IMG/VR virus record: IMGVR_UViG_3300050132_000156
Coordinates: 1 to 54,909 of that record
DNA: 54,909 nucleotides
Reading direction: 5' to 3' (one strand)
Origin: a virus
The notes below the pieces were generated by a model, which had not been told where the DNA came from, did not search any database, and worked only from the letters and a program-made list of their open reading frames with translations. The translations under genes and the position numbers were made by a program. Below are positions 33,958 through 41,933 of the stretch, one piece after another. How positions within the stretch are numbered: the stretch's first letter is position 1; the number at the start of each line of letters is the position of its first letter.

Positions 33958-34389
33958 TCAGCCTCCTGGCCGCAGCCGTCTCTTGTTGGGGCCGCCGCAG
34001 CGCAAATCGGGCAGTACGCTTTCGTGCCACATGCCGAATTCAAACACGAGTTCACGAAGCCTGTCAGGGTAATGCCCCGGCTCATTGCGAAGACACACCA
34101 CCTCGCGGCAAAGAGATATTGTAACCGCAGACTCCCAATGGCAGTCTGTCGTGAATTCAGCCAACTCCACTTCGTCCATGTCTCCGATCTGCCGCTCGGA
34201 TGCAGGCCCTTGCGAATCCCAGAATTTGAGCACTGCGACGCCTCGGCCATCACGGATGACCGTGCCATAGTATTTCCCGGCAAGCGGATCTATTGACCAC
34301 GGAGCGGGAAATGACTCCAAAACCGCGCCGAACCAGTCCTTTACCGACGAGAAGCCCCATCGTCCTCGGTCGTCAAATCCGTATGACAT
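33958..34389 (-). CDS. Hypothetical protein
   Basis: 143 aa between the two paralogues. N-terminus SYGFDDRGRWGFSSVKDWF is Trp/Phe-rich; a C-terminal basic tail (CGGPNKRRLRPGG). The region is less GC-rich than most of the genome. Not recognised. Confidence 0.55.
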   Translation of the reverse strand: MSYGFDDRGRWGFSSVKDWFGAVLESFPAPWSIDPLAGKYYGTVIRDGRGVAVLKFWDSQGPASERQIGDMDEVELAEFTTDCHWESAVTISLCREVVCLRNEPGHYPDRLRELVFEFGMWHESVLPDLRCGGPNKRRLRPGG

Positions 34390-34703
34390 TTAGCCTCCGC
34401 AATAAGCCTGCGCTGCCGGAACTTCCAAAAGTCGGCGGTCCAGCGTTCGATGATCGCCCTCCGGCATTGGGATAAATCATCGCAAGCGGTTGCGATCTGA
34501 AACGCCGCCTCCGCGCGCTCCAGCAACTCCTCCGCCTGCTCGTCGAGCGAATACGCCGGGTTCAGCATCTTGCCTTCCTTCCTGTTCCTGAATTGCATCC
34601 GGACAACGCGGCCCTGGTACATCAGGTTACTGCGCGGCTTACCACGGCTCATCAAAACCTCCACCTGACTAACGTACTTCCCATCCACGGCCACCAAAGC
34701 CAC
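34341..34703 (-). CDS. Hypothetical protein, paralogue of 33720-33956
   Basis: 120 aa from ATG 34703; an internal ATG at 34568 with GGAAGG in front gives a 76-aa product that aligns along its length with the paralogue (MLNPAYSLDEQAEELLERAE). The longer form adds a basic N-terminal part. Overlaps the next gene by 49 nt. Confidence 0.55.
   Translation of the reverse strand: MALVAVDGKYVSQVEVLMSRGKPRSNLMYQGRVVRMQFRNRKEGKMLNPAYSLDEQAEELLERAEAAFQIATACDDLSQCRRAIIERWTADFWKFRQRRLIAEAKCHTDLTTEDDGASRR
34392..34422. repeat. Direct repeat copy 2 (31 bp, identical)
   Basis: Identical to 33741-33771, 651 bp away; the intervening unit contains one paralogue and the gene at 33958. Suggests a recent tandem duplication or recombination. 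Confidence 0.9.
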
Positions 34704-34759
34704 GGCCTCTCGCCTCGGTCAAACACGCTGAAATGGAACCACGGGCAATCAATCGTCAC

Positions 34760-35086
34760 TCAGCCCTCCAGCCTTTCTTTAATCTTCTCCTCCACGTGCT
34801 CATCCTGCCCATCGTTGGACGTCAGCAACCGTGCCTTCAACTCTCGCGGCGCTTCTTCCAGCATCTCCTCGACGCTCGCCTCTTCAGGCGCGGGAACATC
34901 CCGAAGGCCCTCTTTCCTATTGACGCTCAAAGCCTCTAGGATCTGATCCAGCGCGTAGCACATGCAGACGAAAAGCCACATGAACGCGAGTCCCAAGTTT
35001 CCGCGCGCCAGAAGCGTGCAGAACACCAACGGTGGGATAACGATCCATGCCGTGAGAGTCAGCACGAACCTAAGAAACGGAACCAT
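34760..35086 (-). CDS. Membrane protein with charged cytoplasmic tail
   Basis: 108 aa from ATG 35086. Two adjoining hydrophobic segments (FVLTLTAWIVIPPLVFCTLL and GLAFMWLFVCMCYALDQIL), then an acidic helix (PAPEEASVEEMLEEAPREL). Not recognised; the membrane location suggests a role in exclusion or host takeover, unproven. Confidence 0.6.
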   Translation of the reverse strand: MVPFLRFVLTLTAWIVIPPLVFCTLLARGNLGLAFMWLFVCMCYALDQILEALSVNRKEGLRDVPAPEEASVEEMLEEAPRELKARLLTSNDGQDEHVEEKIKERLEG

Positions 35087-35087
35087 C

Positions 35088-35981
35088 TCACCCCTCCACT
35101 CCGTAACACTTCCACTGCCACTGGCACGCATACGGCTTGTCGCACGCCGGCCTGAAGATCGGCAACTCCCGGTAATCTTCCGGCAACGCCTCCAGCCGCG
35201 CGGCTTCTTGCCTGACGTGCTCCACGTTCCGTGCGCACAGTTTCTCTGACGCCTGCTTCAGATTCCGATGGTGGATCAGCCGCACGTTGTCGCGCTCCAT
35301 CATGTTTACCCAGTCCTTCGCATTGTTCGCCGTCGAATCCTGGAACCAGATCGGTTTCCAATCGCCCTGCAACGGCCTGCCGTCCTGCTTCTGAAAGGCG
35401 AACCGGCCTGCCACTGCGGGATGCTTGTACGCCTTGCACCAGGCCGTGTGCTGGTGGCCGTGGCGCTGGCTGCCGATCTCGACGAGGTGCAACTGCATCG
35501 GCACGCGCGCCGCGAGCATATCGCCCGAGACGTACCAGGAGTGCAGTTCGGCCATTGGAATCGAGTCCTCAATCTTGTCGATAGTGGCCCAACGGTGTAG
35601 CGTGCCGGTGTCGTCCTGAAAGCAGGAGCAACGCCACCTTAACTCTCCATCCAGGATGATCGTCGGCCCTGGCTTCAAACTCAGGATCGTCTCGCGCGAG
35701 ATCGCCTCCAGGATCGTCTGCAGCATCGCGATGTAATCCTGCGCGATGGTGAACGGGTCGCGCCCGGTGTCGAGCCCGGGCGACTTCGCGGCCTTCAGGA
35801 ACATCTCGACGGCCACCGCAGTCGCGTTCGTGTTCCCTTGCGACAGGGTATATATACCAGAGCGCAGGCAGCGGTCGAAGAGCACCTTCGGATACCAGCG
35901 GCGCTCGGCTTGCTCGGCGTTGAGGATCGCGAGGCGCGGGCAGCGCTGGAGGTTCGTCAGGAGAGGGGCGGATAAAATCAT
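35088..35981 (-). CDS. Cys-cluster protein, possible PD-(D/E)XK (Cas4/RecB-like) nuclease
   Basis: 297 aa. An early cysteine (LQRCPRL) and a C-terminal cluster C-x6-C-x5-C (CDKPYACQWQWKCYG) reproduce the four-cysteine Fe-S layout of Cas4/AddB-type nucleases. The central DGELRWR, TIDKIED and LVEIGSQR could host catalytic acids, but the expected E-x-K motif is not clear. It lies next to and divergent from a YqaJ-type nuclease. Could be an inactive or divergent member. Confidence 0.4.
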   Translation of the reverse strand: MILSAPLLTNLQRCPRLAILNAEQAERRWYPKVLFDRCLRSGIYTLSQGNTNATAVAVEMFLKAAKSPGLDTGRDPFTIAQDYIAMLQTILEAISRETILSLKPGPTIILDGELRWRCSCFQDDTGTLHRWATIDKIEDSIPMAELHSWYVSGDMLAARVPMQLHLVEIGSQRHGHQHTAWCKAYKHPAVAGRFAFQKQDGRPLQGDWKPIWFQDSTANNAKDWVNMMERDNVRLIHHRNLKQASEKLCARNVEHVRQEAARLEALPEDYRELPIFRPACDKPYACQWQWKCYGVEG

Positions 35982-35992
35982 TCAAAAACCAC

Positions 35993-36022
35993 TTGACATA
36001 AGCGTACTACCGGAACTACAGT
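35993..36022 (+). promoter_or_regulatory. Early promoter (rightward)
   Basis: TTGACA (35993-35998), 18-nt spacer, TACAGT (36017-36022). Drives the RHH gene and the recombination/replication operon. It overlaps a leftward promoter face to face. Confidence 0.65.
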
Positions 36023-36029
36023 GGGTCAA
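36001..36029 (-). promoter_or_regulatory. Leftward promoter facing the early promoter
   Basis: On the minus strand TTGACC (36029-36024), 17-nt spacer, TACGCT (36006-36001). Would start near 35994 and serve the gene at 35981. Direct ACTAC repeats (ACTAC-CGGA-ACTAC, about 36006-36019) lie in the shared core and may be operator half-sites. Confidence 0.5.
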
Positions 36030-36043
36030 GGAAAACGTATTAC

Positions 36044-36214
36044 ATGGGAAGAAAAAAGAAGCCGGACAAAATGCAGGTCGTCTGCACCAAGATGCCGCCG
36101 GGCCTCATCGTAGCGCTCGACCGGCTTGCCCGCAAGCTCAAGGGAACGCGGTCTGTGCTGATCCGGGCCGTGCTGATTGACCACGTGGCGAAGGAGAAGC
36201 AGGTCTATGACTGA
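36044..36214 (+). CDS. Ribbon-helix-helix (Arc/CopG-like) regulator
   Basis: 56 aa. The sequence DKMQVVCTKMPPGLIVALDRLARKL, shown here only by its key parts (strand MQVVCTKMP, helix LIVALDRLARKL, turn KGTRS, helix VLIRAVLIDHVAKE), is a textbook RHH fold, with the beta strand contacting DNA. First gene of the early operon directly behind the divergent promoters, so autoregulation of both directions is likely. Confidence 0.8.
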   Translation: MGRKKKPDKMQVVCTKMPPGLIVALDRLARKLKGTRSVLIRAVLIDHVAKEKQVYD

Positions 36215-37133
36215 GCGCGAGAAGTTCCTGGCCGAGCGGCAGTTGGGCTGCGGCGGCAGTGATGCGGCGAGCCTGTTCAACCTTGGATGGGGCTGCCAGC
36301 GGCGGCTCTGGTACGACAAGACCGCGCAGGAGGTTGACTCGCCACGCAAGCCATCCCCAATCATGGAAATCGGGAACTTGCTAGAACCTCTGTTCGCTCG
36401 GATGTATCACGACGCAACCGGCAGTTTGGTCAGCATGGAGAAGGTCTTCGTCCAGGACAAAGAGGCCCACATCGCGGTCCACATTGACGCCTGGGTGATT
36501 TCTGATCGCGGTAACCGCGGAGTCGCCGAGATCAAAGCATGCGGTCGCGGCGCGTTTTACAAGTACAAACGAGAAGGGCTGCCCGAAGACTACGTGCTGC
36601 AACTTCAGACCGGCATGGGCGTTACGGGCTCTGAATGGGGCGTTTTTATTATTGGCTGTCGGGATAGCGGTGAGATCCTACATTGGGAAGTGGAAGCGCG
36701 AGGGGGTATTTACACCGAGATCCTGGCGGCGGCGGCGGTGTTCTGGAAAGACCTGAAGGCCGAGCAGAACCCCTACGAGCGCCTGGAGCCCGACGACAAG
36801 CGCTGCGCCTCGTGCTCCTACCGAACGACCTGCCAGGGCGAGCACATCTCGCTCGCGGCGGCTGGCCTGACGGCCAAGGACGGCTACGAGATGGATAACT
36901 CGATCCTGCCGCTGCTGATCGAGCGGGCCGAGCGGTCAGCACTGAAGAAAGAAGCCGAGAACCTGTTCGACGAGACGAACGAAGAGATCAAGGCGCGGCT
37001 CGGAGACCGGAAACTGGTCTGCACCGAGCAGGGGCACAAGGTTCAATACTATTCGTTCCACAAGGCCGAGTACGTTGTGAAGGCTCACGACGAAAGGCCG
37101 CTGAGAGTGTACGCACCGAAGGGGGAGAAATGA
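36207..37133 (+). CDS. YqaJ-type viral exonuclease
   Basis: 308 aa from ATG 36207 overlapping the RHH stop. GGSDAASLF near residue 14 and GNLLEPLFARMYHDATG near 55, then the PD-(D/E)XK core IAVHIDAWVI...VAEIKAC (catalytic D, E-x-K near 90-115) and a following Gln helix (YVLQLQTGMGVTG). A Cys cluster CASCSYRTTC sits near 205. Such exonucleases produce 3' single strands for phage recombination or degrade host DNA. Confidence 0.88.
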   Translation: MTEREKFLAERQLGCGGSDAASLFNLGWGCQRRLWYDKTAQEVDSPRKPSPIMEIGNLLEPLFARMYHDATGSLVSMEKVFVQDKEAHIAVHIDAWVISDRGNRGVAEIKACGRGAFYKYKREGLPEDYVLQLQTGMGVTGSEWGVFIIGCRDSGEILHWEVEARGGIYTEILAAAAVFWKDLKAEQNPYERLEPDDKRCASCSYRTTCQGEHISLAAAGLTAKDGYEMDNSILPLLIERAERSALKKEAENLFDETNEEIKARLGDRKLVCTEQGHKVQYYSFHKAEYVVKAHDERPLRVYAPKGEK

Positions 37134-37444
37134 GCAAGGTATTTCACAAGGCGAAGGACATCGGACCGCCGATAGATCCGGCTCTTATCGCGCACAAACA
37201 AAGCTTTTTCAACGCAGGCATAAATACCTATAACCTTCCTCCGCGTTCGCCGGAAGAGGAAAGGCGAGTCATCGCCGAAGTGAACTGGGAGCGGTCCAAG
37301 AAACAAGAGCGCGAGCGCTGCGCCAAGATCGCCGAAGACGCTTACCTGCTGACCGAGCCGTACTCGCACAACGTCCAGAATCAGTCAGTGCGAAAGAAGT
37401 TCGGGAAACTGATCGCTGCAAAGATACGAGAGGAGTTGAAGTGA
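37130..37444 (+). CDS. Hypothetical early protein
   Basis: 104 aa, overlaps both neighbours by 4 nt. Contains SPEEERRVIAEVNWERSKKQ and ERERCAKIAEDAY, a signature often present in small phage early proteins of unknown role. Confidence 0.6.
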   Translation: MSKVFHKAKDIGPPIDPALIAHKQSFFNAGINTYNLPPRSPEEERRVIAEVNWERSKKQERERCAKIAEDAYLLTEPYSHNVQNQSVRKKFGKLIAAKIREELK

Positions 37445-38715
37445 GCACCCAACCATTGCCGGGCGTCCTCTACGGATTGACCCATACTGAAGAAGGCGTG
37501 CCGATTATTCGCGAATCCCGGCTCCTGAAGGTCTCCATCGGCTTGCCACGCGGCAAGGCGCTGAACGTCTGGACGGTGAGCCAGGACGGCGCGCTGAAGT
37601 GGAAGATCGTCCGAGGCTTCAAGCGCGATGCGATGAAGACCTGGACTTTCGACACGCGCCAGCAGGCCGAAGAGTTTTACTCGAAAAACATCGGAGACGC
37701 GCCGATCTGCAACTACCCGCGCAAGATCCCCTTCTACACCTTCACGCGCCCGGTGCTCGGGGAAGATGGGACCGAAACGTTCCTGCCGGACTTCGCGGCC
37801 ATCGAGGCCCACGGTCCATGCCCGACTGAGATCGACGTTGTCTTCTTCGACGACAACCCGTTCAACGGCGCTTATCAATTCTGGAGTACGTCCGAGTTGA
37901 AGTGCAAGGGCGACGGCATTAACGCGATGCGCGTGCTCACCATGGCGCCGCCCGACGTTCAGAAGCAGTTGGCCGGTGAGAAGTACTTCAACATCGTAGA
38001 GGGCTGCTGGACGCGCGGCTGCCAGTACGCCGGCAAGGAATGCAAGCCGGGCGGCGACCTGAAGTTCCAGCTTGCGAACAACATCCGGCTCGGCGGGACA
38101 GCGTACTTTCACACGACCGGATACCGCTCGATCTCGCAGATCTTTTCTTCGCTCGAACGGATCAAGACGCTTACCCGCGGCCGTCTGGTCGGACTGCCTC
38201 TCAAGATGACGCTGCGGCCGTACAAGGTCACGGCTCCCGATGGCAAGCCCACGACGCAGTATGGTGTCTCGCTGGAACTCCGGGCCGAGGATATGGACCG
38301 GCTGCGTAAGATGCTGTTCTCGAACCTCTGGGATCAGGCGGGCCAGATCGCGGCGGCGCCGAAGATGATCGAGGAAGCGAGCACGGCGGCCGAGGAGCCG
38401 ATCCTGAGCGCGGCTGCGATCACGGCTGAGTTCTACCCCGAAGCCACCGACGACGCAGAGGAACAAGCGCAGGCCGAGCCGCCGAAGCCCGAGATCGCCA
38501 AGGCGACCGAAGCGAAGACCGACGCGCTGGCGGACAAACTGAAGGCGAAGCGCGCGCCGAAACAAGAGGCCGCTCCGTCGCCTGGGCAAGCACCGGAACC
38601 GCCGAAGCCTCCGGCTCCCGCACCGCCCCCTGCACCGGCTCCCGCGCCGGCGCAAACCGCAACGCAACCCGGAGTGATCCCTCCGGCGACGTACAATCGC
38701 GACGATCTGTTTTAA
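37441..38715 (+). CDS. Recombination directionality factor-like / hydrolase-or-metal-binding phage protein
   Basis: 424 aa from GTG 37441. Residues 200-290 (LGGTAYFHTTGYRSISQIFS, SLERIKTLTRGRLVGLPLKM, then DGKPTTQYGVSLEL) resemble the conserved core of phiC31 gp3-type RDF proteins. Two Cys pairs at about 180-195 (CWTRGCQYAGKEC) suggest metal binding. The C-terminal 100 residues are Ala/Pro/Glu low complexity ending DRDDLF-like, a possible protein-docking tail of ssDNA-binding type. With no complete integrase in the genome, a recombination/replication role is more likely than excision. Confidence 0.55.
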   Translation: MSTQPLPGVLYGLTHTEEGVPIIRESRLLKVSIGLPRGKALNVWTVSQDGALKWKIVRGFKRDAMKTWTFDTRQQAEEFYSKNIGDAPICNYPRKIPFYTFTRPVLGEDGTETFLPDFAAIEAHGPCPTEIDVVFFDDNPFNGAYQFWSTSELKCKGDGINAMRVLTMAPPDVQKQLAGEKYFNIVEGCWTRGCQYAGKECKPGGDLKFQLANNIRLGGTAYFHTTGYRSISQIFSSLERIKTLTRGRLVGLPLKMTLRPYKVTAPDGKPTTQYGVSLELRAEDMDRLRKMLFSNLWDQAGQIAAAPKMIEEASTAAEEPILSAAAITAEFYPEATDDAEEQAQAEPPKPEIAKATEAKTDALADKLKAKRAPKQEAAPSPGQAPEPPKPPAPAPPPAPAPAPAQTATQPGVIPPATYNRDDLF

Positions 38716-38860
38716 CGGTCTTTCCTTCGGGCCAGTGGTTCCGCTACCGAGTGGACCCTGCGCGGATGGCTTAGCGAACCCGATAGCGAAGCCCTCAAGC
38801 CTGCACGAGTTGAGTGGTACGAGAACGCCGTGAACCAAGCAGCAGGCAATCGTGGACGAA

Positions 38861-38924
38861 CCTGACTCGCGCCCTAGACGCGGATCGGCTAAGTCGGAGG
38901 CGTGACAATCCGGGAGAGACCGGC
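38861..38924 (+). repeat. Structured unit copy 1
   Basis: Begins CCTGACTCG and ends GTGACAATCCGGGAGAGACC plus GGC. Matches 39028-39096 at both ends, with a different middle. Confidence 0.7.
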
Positions 38925-39027
38925 GCTGGGAGCCGCGAACCGGGCTCTGAGGGGATTCTTGGCTTACAAGGCCCCAGGTTGCACTACTGCGGCTTAAAGC
39001 AGGGTAGGGAAGGCCTCCGAAAATAGG

Positions 39028-39096
39028 CCTGACTCGACGGAGAGTAGTCTAGGGAACTCCCCTGAAAGAAGGAGTGACAAGCCGGGAGAGACCGGC
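39028..39096 (+). repeat. Structured unit copy 2
   Basis: Begins CCTGACTCG and ends GTGACAAGCCGGGAGAGACC plus GGC, directly in front of the next gene (start 39119). Contains an AGGG-AACT-CCCCT hairpin. Confidence 0.7.
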
Positions 39097-39118
39097 AAAC
39101 TTACCTCTTGAGGTTTCC

Positions 39119-40519
39119 ATGAGACTGCAACACGTCACGATCACAGACATGGCCGGCTTCGCCGGAGTCCACGAATTCGACCTTCCGGCCATCTGCCTGA
39201 TCACGGGCAAGAACGGGCGCGGCAAGTCCTCGCTCCTGGACTGCCTGCGCTATTGCTTCGACTCAGGCCACGACGAGGACATGATCCATTCCGGCGCGGA
39301 GTGCGGCGAGATCATCGTCATTCTCGACGACGGCGGCGCGGTCAGGGCCAGGGCTGCGAAGGCCGACAACAAGACGACGCGCGACTGGAGGCTGCCTGGC
39401 GCGCGCAAGTGGAACATCAACCGCAGCTTCATCGACAAGATCAGCGCGGCGATCTCCTACAACGCGGCGTCGTTCCTGGACCTGCCGGAGCGCAAGCAGA
39501 TCGAAGCCCTGCTTGCGATGATGCCGATCAAGGTGGACACATCAGAGGTCAACGAGGCGATCGGCACAGCGGCGTCTCTGGTGAAACTCCCGGTCTTGCC
39601 GCCGACCGTCAACGGGCTTGAACTCGTGGACTTGAGTTACGACTCGATCTACGATCAGCGGCGCGAGTTGAACGTGGCCGCCGACACGCAGGAGAAGCAC
39701 GCCTCGGAACTGGAGCGGGCGCTGCCGCCGCCGGCACCGGAGGGCGAGCAGTGGAACGATCAGGTTCAGTCGCTCCAGGTACAGATCAAGGCGCTCGAAG
39801 ACCAGGAGCGTTCCGACCTTAACGAACTCACTGTTATGTTCCGTGCGGTCAAGGATGATCAGGCCGCGAAGTGCAGCAAAGCGGAAGCGGACATCAATGA
39901 GGGCATCAACGCAAAAATCAGGGAACTGGAATTGAACCGCGCGGACATGCTTGGAACCGTTCACAAGGACCGCGACTCCTACATCGAAGAGGCCCGCCAG
40001 ATCGGCGTCTCCGAAGCTGCCCGCATCCGTGGCGAGAATGCCCCGGTCCGCGAGCAGTTGACCGCTGAGCTTGCCACTGCCGAAGAACGGGCTCGCCAGC
40101 ACGAGCGCACCGAGGGAACGCGCGAGGCGGCCATTGTGGCCCGGCGCGAGGCCACCGACAAGAAGGCCAACTCCGAGATCCTGACCGAATCCCTCACGCG
40201 CCTGAAGGATCTGCGGCTCAAGGTGGCCGAGCGGCTGCCGATCAAGAACATCCGCATTCAGGACGGGCGGCTGTTCAACTTGGACAAGGTGGCATTCAAG
40301 CGCTGGAACACGGTCCAGCAGTTGATCTTCTGCCTGAAGATCGCCGTGATCGCGCACCGCGAGGCCGGGTTCGTCTGCGTCGATAACTTCGAGCACTTCG
40401 ATTCCCAGATGCGCGATGCGGCCCTTGCCGCCTGCCGGAAGTACGCAGAGGATGAGGGTATGCAGTTCCTTGTCTGTTCGGTGTCGGATGAACCGGAATT
40501 GAGCGTGAGGGAGGCGTAG
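39119..40519 (+). CDS. SbcC/RecF-like ABC-type ATPase
   Basis: 466 aa from ATG 39119. Walker A GKNGRGKSS at about 31-39, long coiled-coil region (about 195-370, e.g. ELATAEERARQHERTEGTRE), and Walker B-like FVCVDNFEHFD near 420 followed by a DALAACRKY-type helix and FLVCSVSDE. A one-gene SMC/Rad50-like ATPase, expected to work with a nuclease such as the YqaJ protein upstream in phage recombination. Confidence 0.82.
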   Translation: MRLQHVTITDMAGFAGVHEFDLPAICLITGKNGRGKSSLLDCLRYCFDSGHDEDMIHSGAECGEIIVILDDGGAVRARAAKADNKTTRDWRLPGARKWNINRSFIDKISAAISYNAASFLDLPERKQIEALLAMMPIKVDTSEVNEAIGTAASLVKLPVLPPTVNGLELVDLSYDSIYDQRRELNVAADTQEKHASELERALPPPAPEGEQWNDQVQSLQVQIKALEDQERSDLNELTVMFRAVKDDQAAKCSKAEADINEGINAKIRELELNRADMLGTVHKDRDSYIEEARQIGVSEAARIRGENAPVREQLTAELATAEERARQHERTEGTREAAIVARREATDKKANSEILTESLTRLKDLRLKVAERLPIKNIRIQDGRLFNLDKVAFKRWNTVQQLIFCLKIAVIAHREAGFVCVDNFEHFDSQMRDAALAACRKYAEDEGMQFLVCSVSDEPELSVREA

Positions 40520-40520
40520 G

Positions 40521-41933
40521 GTGATTCCGACGCTCTGGCCCGACCAGGAACTCGACTTGAACCGCGTCCGCGCCTCCATGCGAGAGCACCGCGCCGTCGC
40601 CCTGGTGCGGCCCTGCGGATCGGGCAAAGGGACCATCGCGAGTTACGTGGTTCACTCTGCCGAGTCGCGCGGCAAGCGAGTCATCTTCGCCGTTGATAGG
40701 CGCGTGCTGGTTCACGACATGAGCATGCGCTTGGACCGGCTCGGGATCGAACACGGCGTCATCATGGGCGACGACAAGCGCCGCAAGCCCTGGCTCGGCA
40801 CTCACGTCGCGAGCATCGACACGCTCACCCGCCGCGAGGTTCTGCCGGTCGCGGATTTGATCATCATCGACGAAACGCACAAGGCGGTCGCTCCGAAGTG
40901 GAAAAAGGTTCTCGACCGCTACCCGCAGGCCAAGATTCTCGGTCTAACGGCGACTCCGATCCGGCTGGACGGGCGCGGCTTGGAAGAGATCTACGATGAC
41001 ATGGTGGTCGGCCCCTCGGTCGAGGACTTACTCAATCTGAAACTGATCGTGCCGAGCGTCGTGTTCGCGCCGCCGCGCCAGATCAACACGAGCAAGGCCA
41101 AGAAGACTGGCGGCGACTACAACAGCGCCGCCCTGGCCCATGTGTGCGACAACGCCAAACTGGTCGGCGACATCGTGGCCCACTGGCAGAAGCATGCCTC
41201 CGAGCGCAAGACGGCGTTCTTCGGAGTGGACTGCAAGCACGCCCGCAACACGGCCGAGCAGTTCCGCTGCGCCGGCGTCGAGACGGCCTACGTGGACGCG
41301 GACACGCCCGACGATGAGCGGCAGAAGATATGGGATGACTTCGACCGTGGAACGTGTCGGATTATTTGTAGCGTCGGCGTGATTGGAATCGGATGGGACC
41401 ACTCGATCTGTTCGTGCATCATCGACGGCTGCCCGACACTCTCGATCGAGCGGTTCCTGCAACGCATTGGGCGCGGATCAAGGACGCATCCGGGCAAGAC
41501 AAACTTCCTCATTCTCGACCACGCGGGCAACACGCACAGGCACGGATTCTATGAAGACCCGCGTTGCTGGAGTTTAACCGGCAAGGCGCTCAAGGAAGAA
41601 GAAGAAAAGTCCGAGTCGCCCTACACCTGCGTGGTCTGCCGGGCGGTATTCCGTAGAAAGGGTGCTCTCGCTTGCCCATATTGCGGCGCTGCAATACAGG
41701 TGAAGCATAGAGACATCACGGTAGTAAAGGGAGACTTGGAAGAACTCAGCAGGACTCAAACGGCTGAAAAATGGAGAGCGCTGACTCCAGAGAAAAGAGA
41801 AATAATGTACCGGCGGATGGTCATCACTGCGGAGCAGCGGGGATATAGTTCCAAGTGGCCGATGGCTAGGTATCACGCATTGTTTAATGAATGGCCGAGG
41901 AGAGAATGGAATGCCAGACAAACCTACGCTTGA
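40521..41933 (+). CDS. SF2 DNA helicase (DEAD/DEAH-like)
   Basis: 470 aa from GTG 40521. Motif I RPCGSGKGT (about 30), motif II IIDETHK (about 115), motif III LGLTATPIR (about 140), motif V/VI region GVIGIGWD and FLQRIGRGSR (about 290-320). A zinc finger follows (CVVCRAVF...CPYCGAA near 370-395). Typical of phage and host UvsW/RadD-like helicases for remodelling recombination intermediates. C-terminus overlaps the next gene. Confidence 0.88.
   Translation: MIPTLWPDQELDLNRVRASMREHRAVALVRPCGSGKGTIASYVVHSAESRGKRVIFAVDRRVLVHDMSMRLDRLGIEHGVIMGDDKRRKPWLGTHVASIDTLTRREVLPVADLIIIDETHKAVAPKWKKVLDRYPQAKILGLTATPIRLDGRGLEEIYDDMVVGPSVEDLLNLKLIVPSVVFAPPRQINTSKAKKTGGDYNSAALAHVCDNAKLVGDIVAHWQKHASERKTAFFGVDCKHARNTAEQFRCAGVETAYVDADTPDDERQKIWDDFDRGTCRIICSVGVIGIGWDHSICSCIIDGCPTLSIERFLQRIGRGSRTHPGKTNFLILDHAGNTHRHGFYEDPRCWSLTGKALKEEEEKSESPYTCVVCRAVFRRKGALACPYCGAAIQVKHRDITVVKGDLEELSRTQTAEKWRALTPEKREIMYRRMVITAEQRGYSSKWPMARYHALFNEWPRREWNARQTYA

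Larger units (their letters stand above)
38716..39118 (+). ncRNA. Structured noncoding region with duplicated RNA unit
   Basis: 403 nt without a credible gene. Many hairpins: GGCTT...AAGCC (about 38768), CTCAA...TTGAG (about 38792), CTACTGC...GCAGGGTAG (about 38987), AGGCCT...AGGCCT (about 39010) and GCCGG-GAGAGA-CCGGC (39081-39096). Two units of 64-69 nt (38861-38924, 39028-39096) begin CCTGACTCG and end CCGGGAGAGACCGGC. Transcribed between the RDF-like gene and the ATPase gene. Could be a regulatory leader, a structured RNA or an origin. Confidence 0.6.

Noticed and set aside
39028-39118. Group I intron core (the GACTCGACGG...TAGTCTAGGGA stretch resembles P7 strands)
   Set aside because: Only a few bases separate the two putative P7 strands, leaving no room for P3 and P8, and no interrupted gene flanks it.
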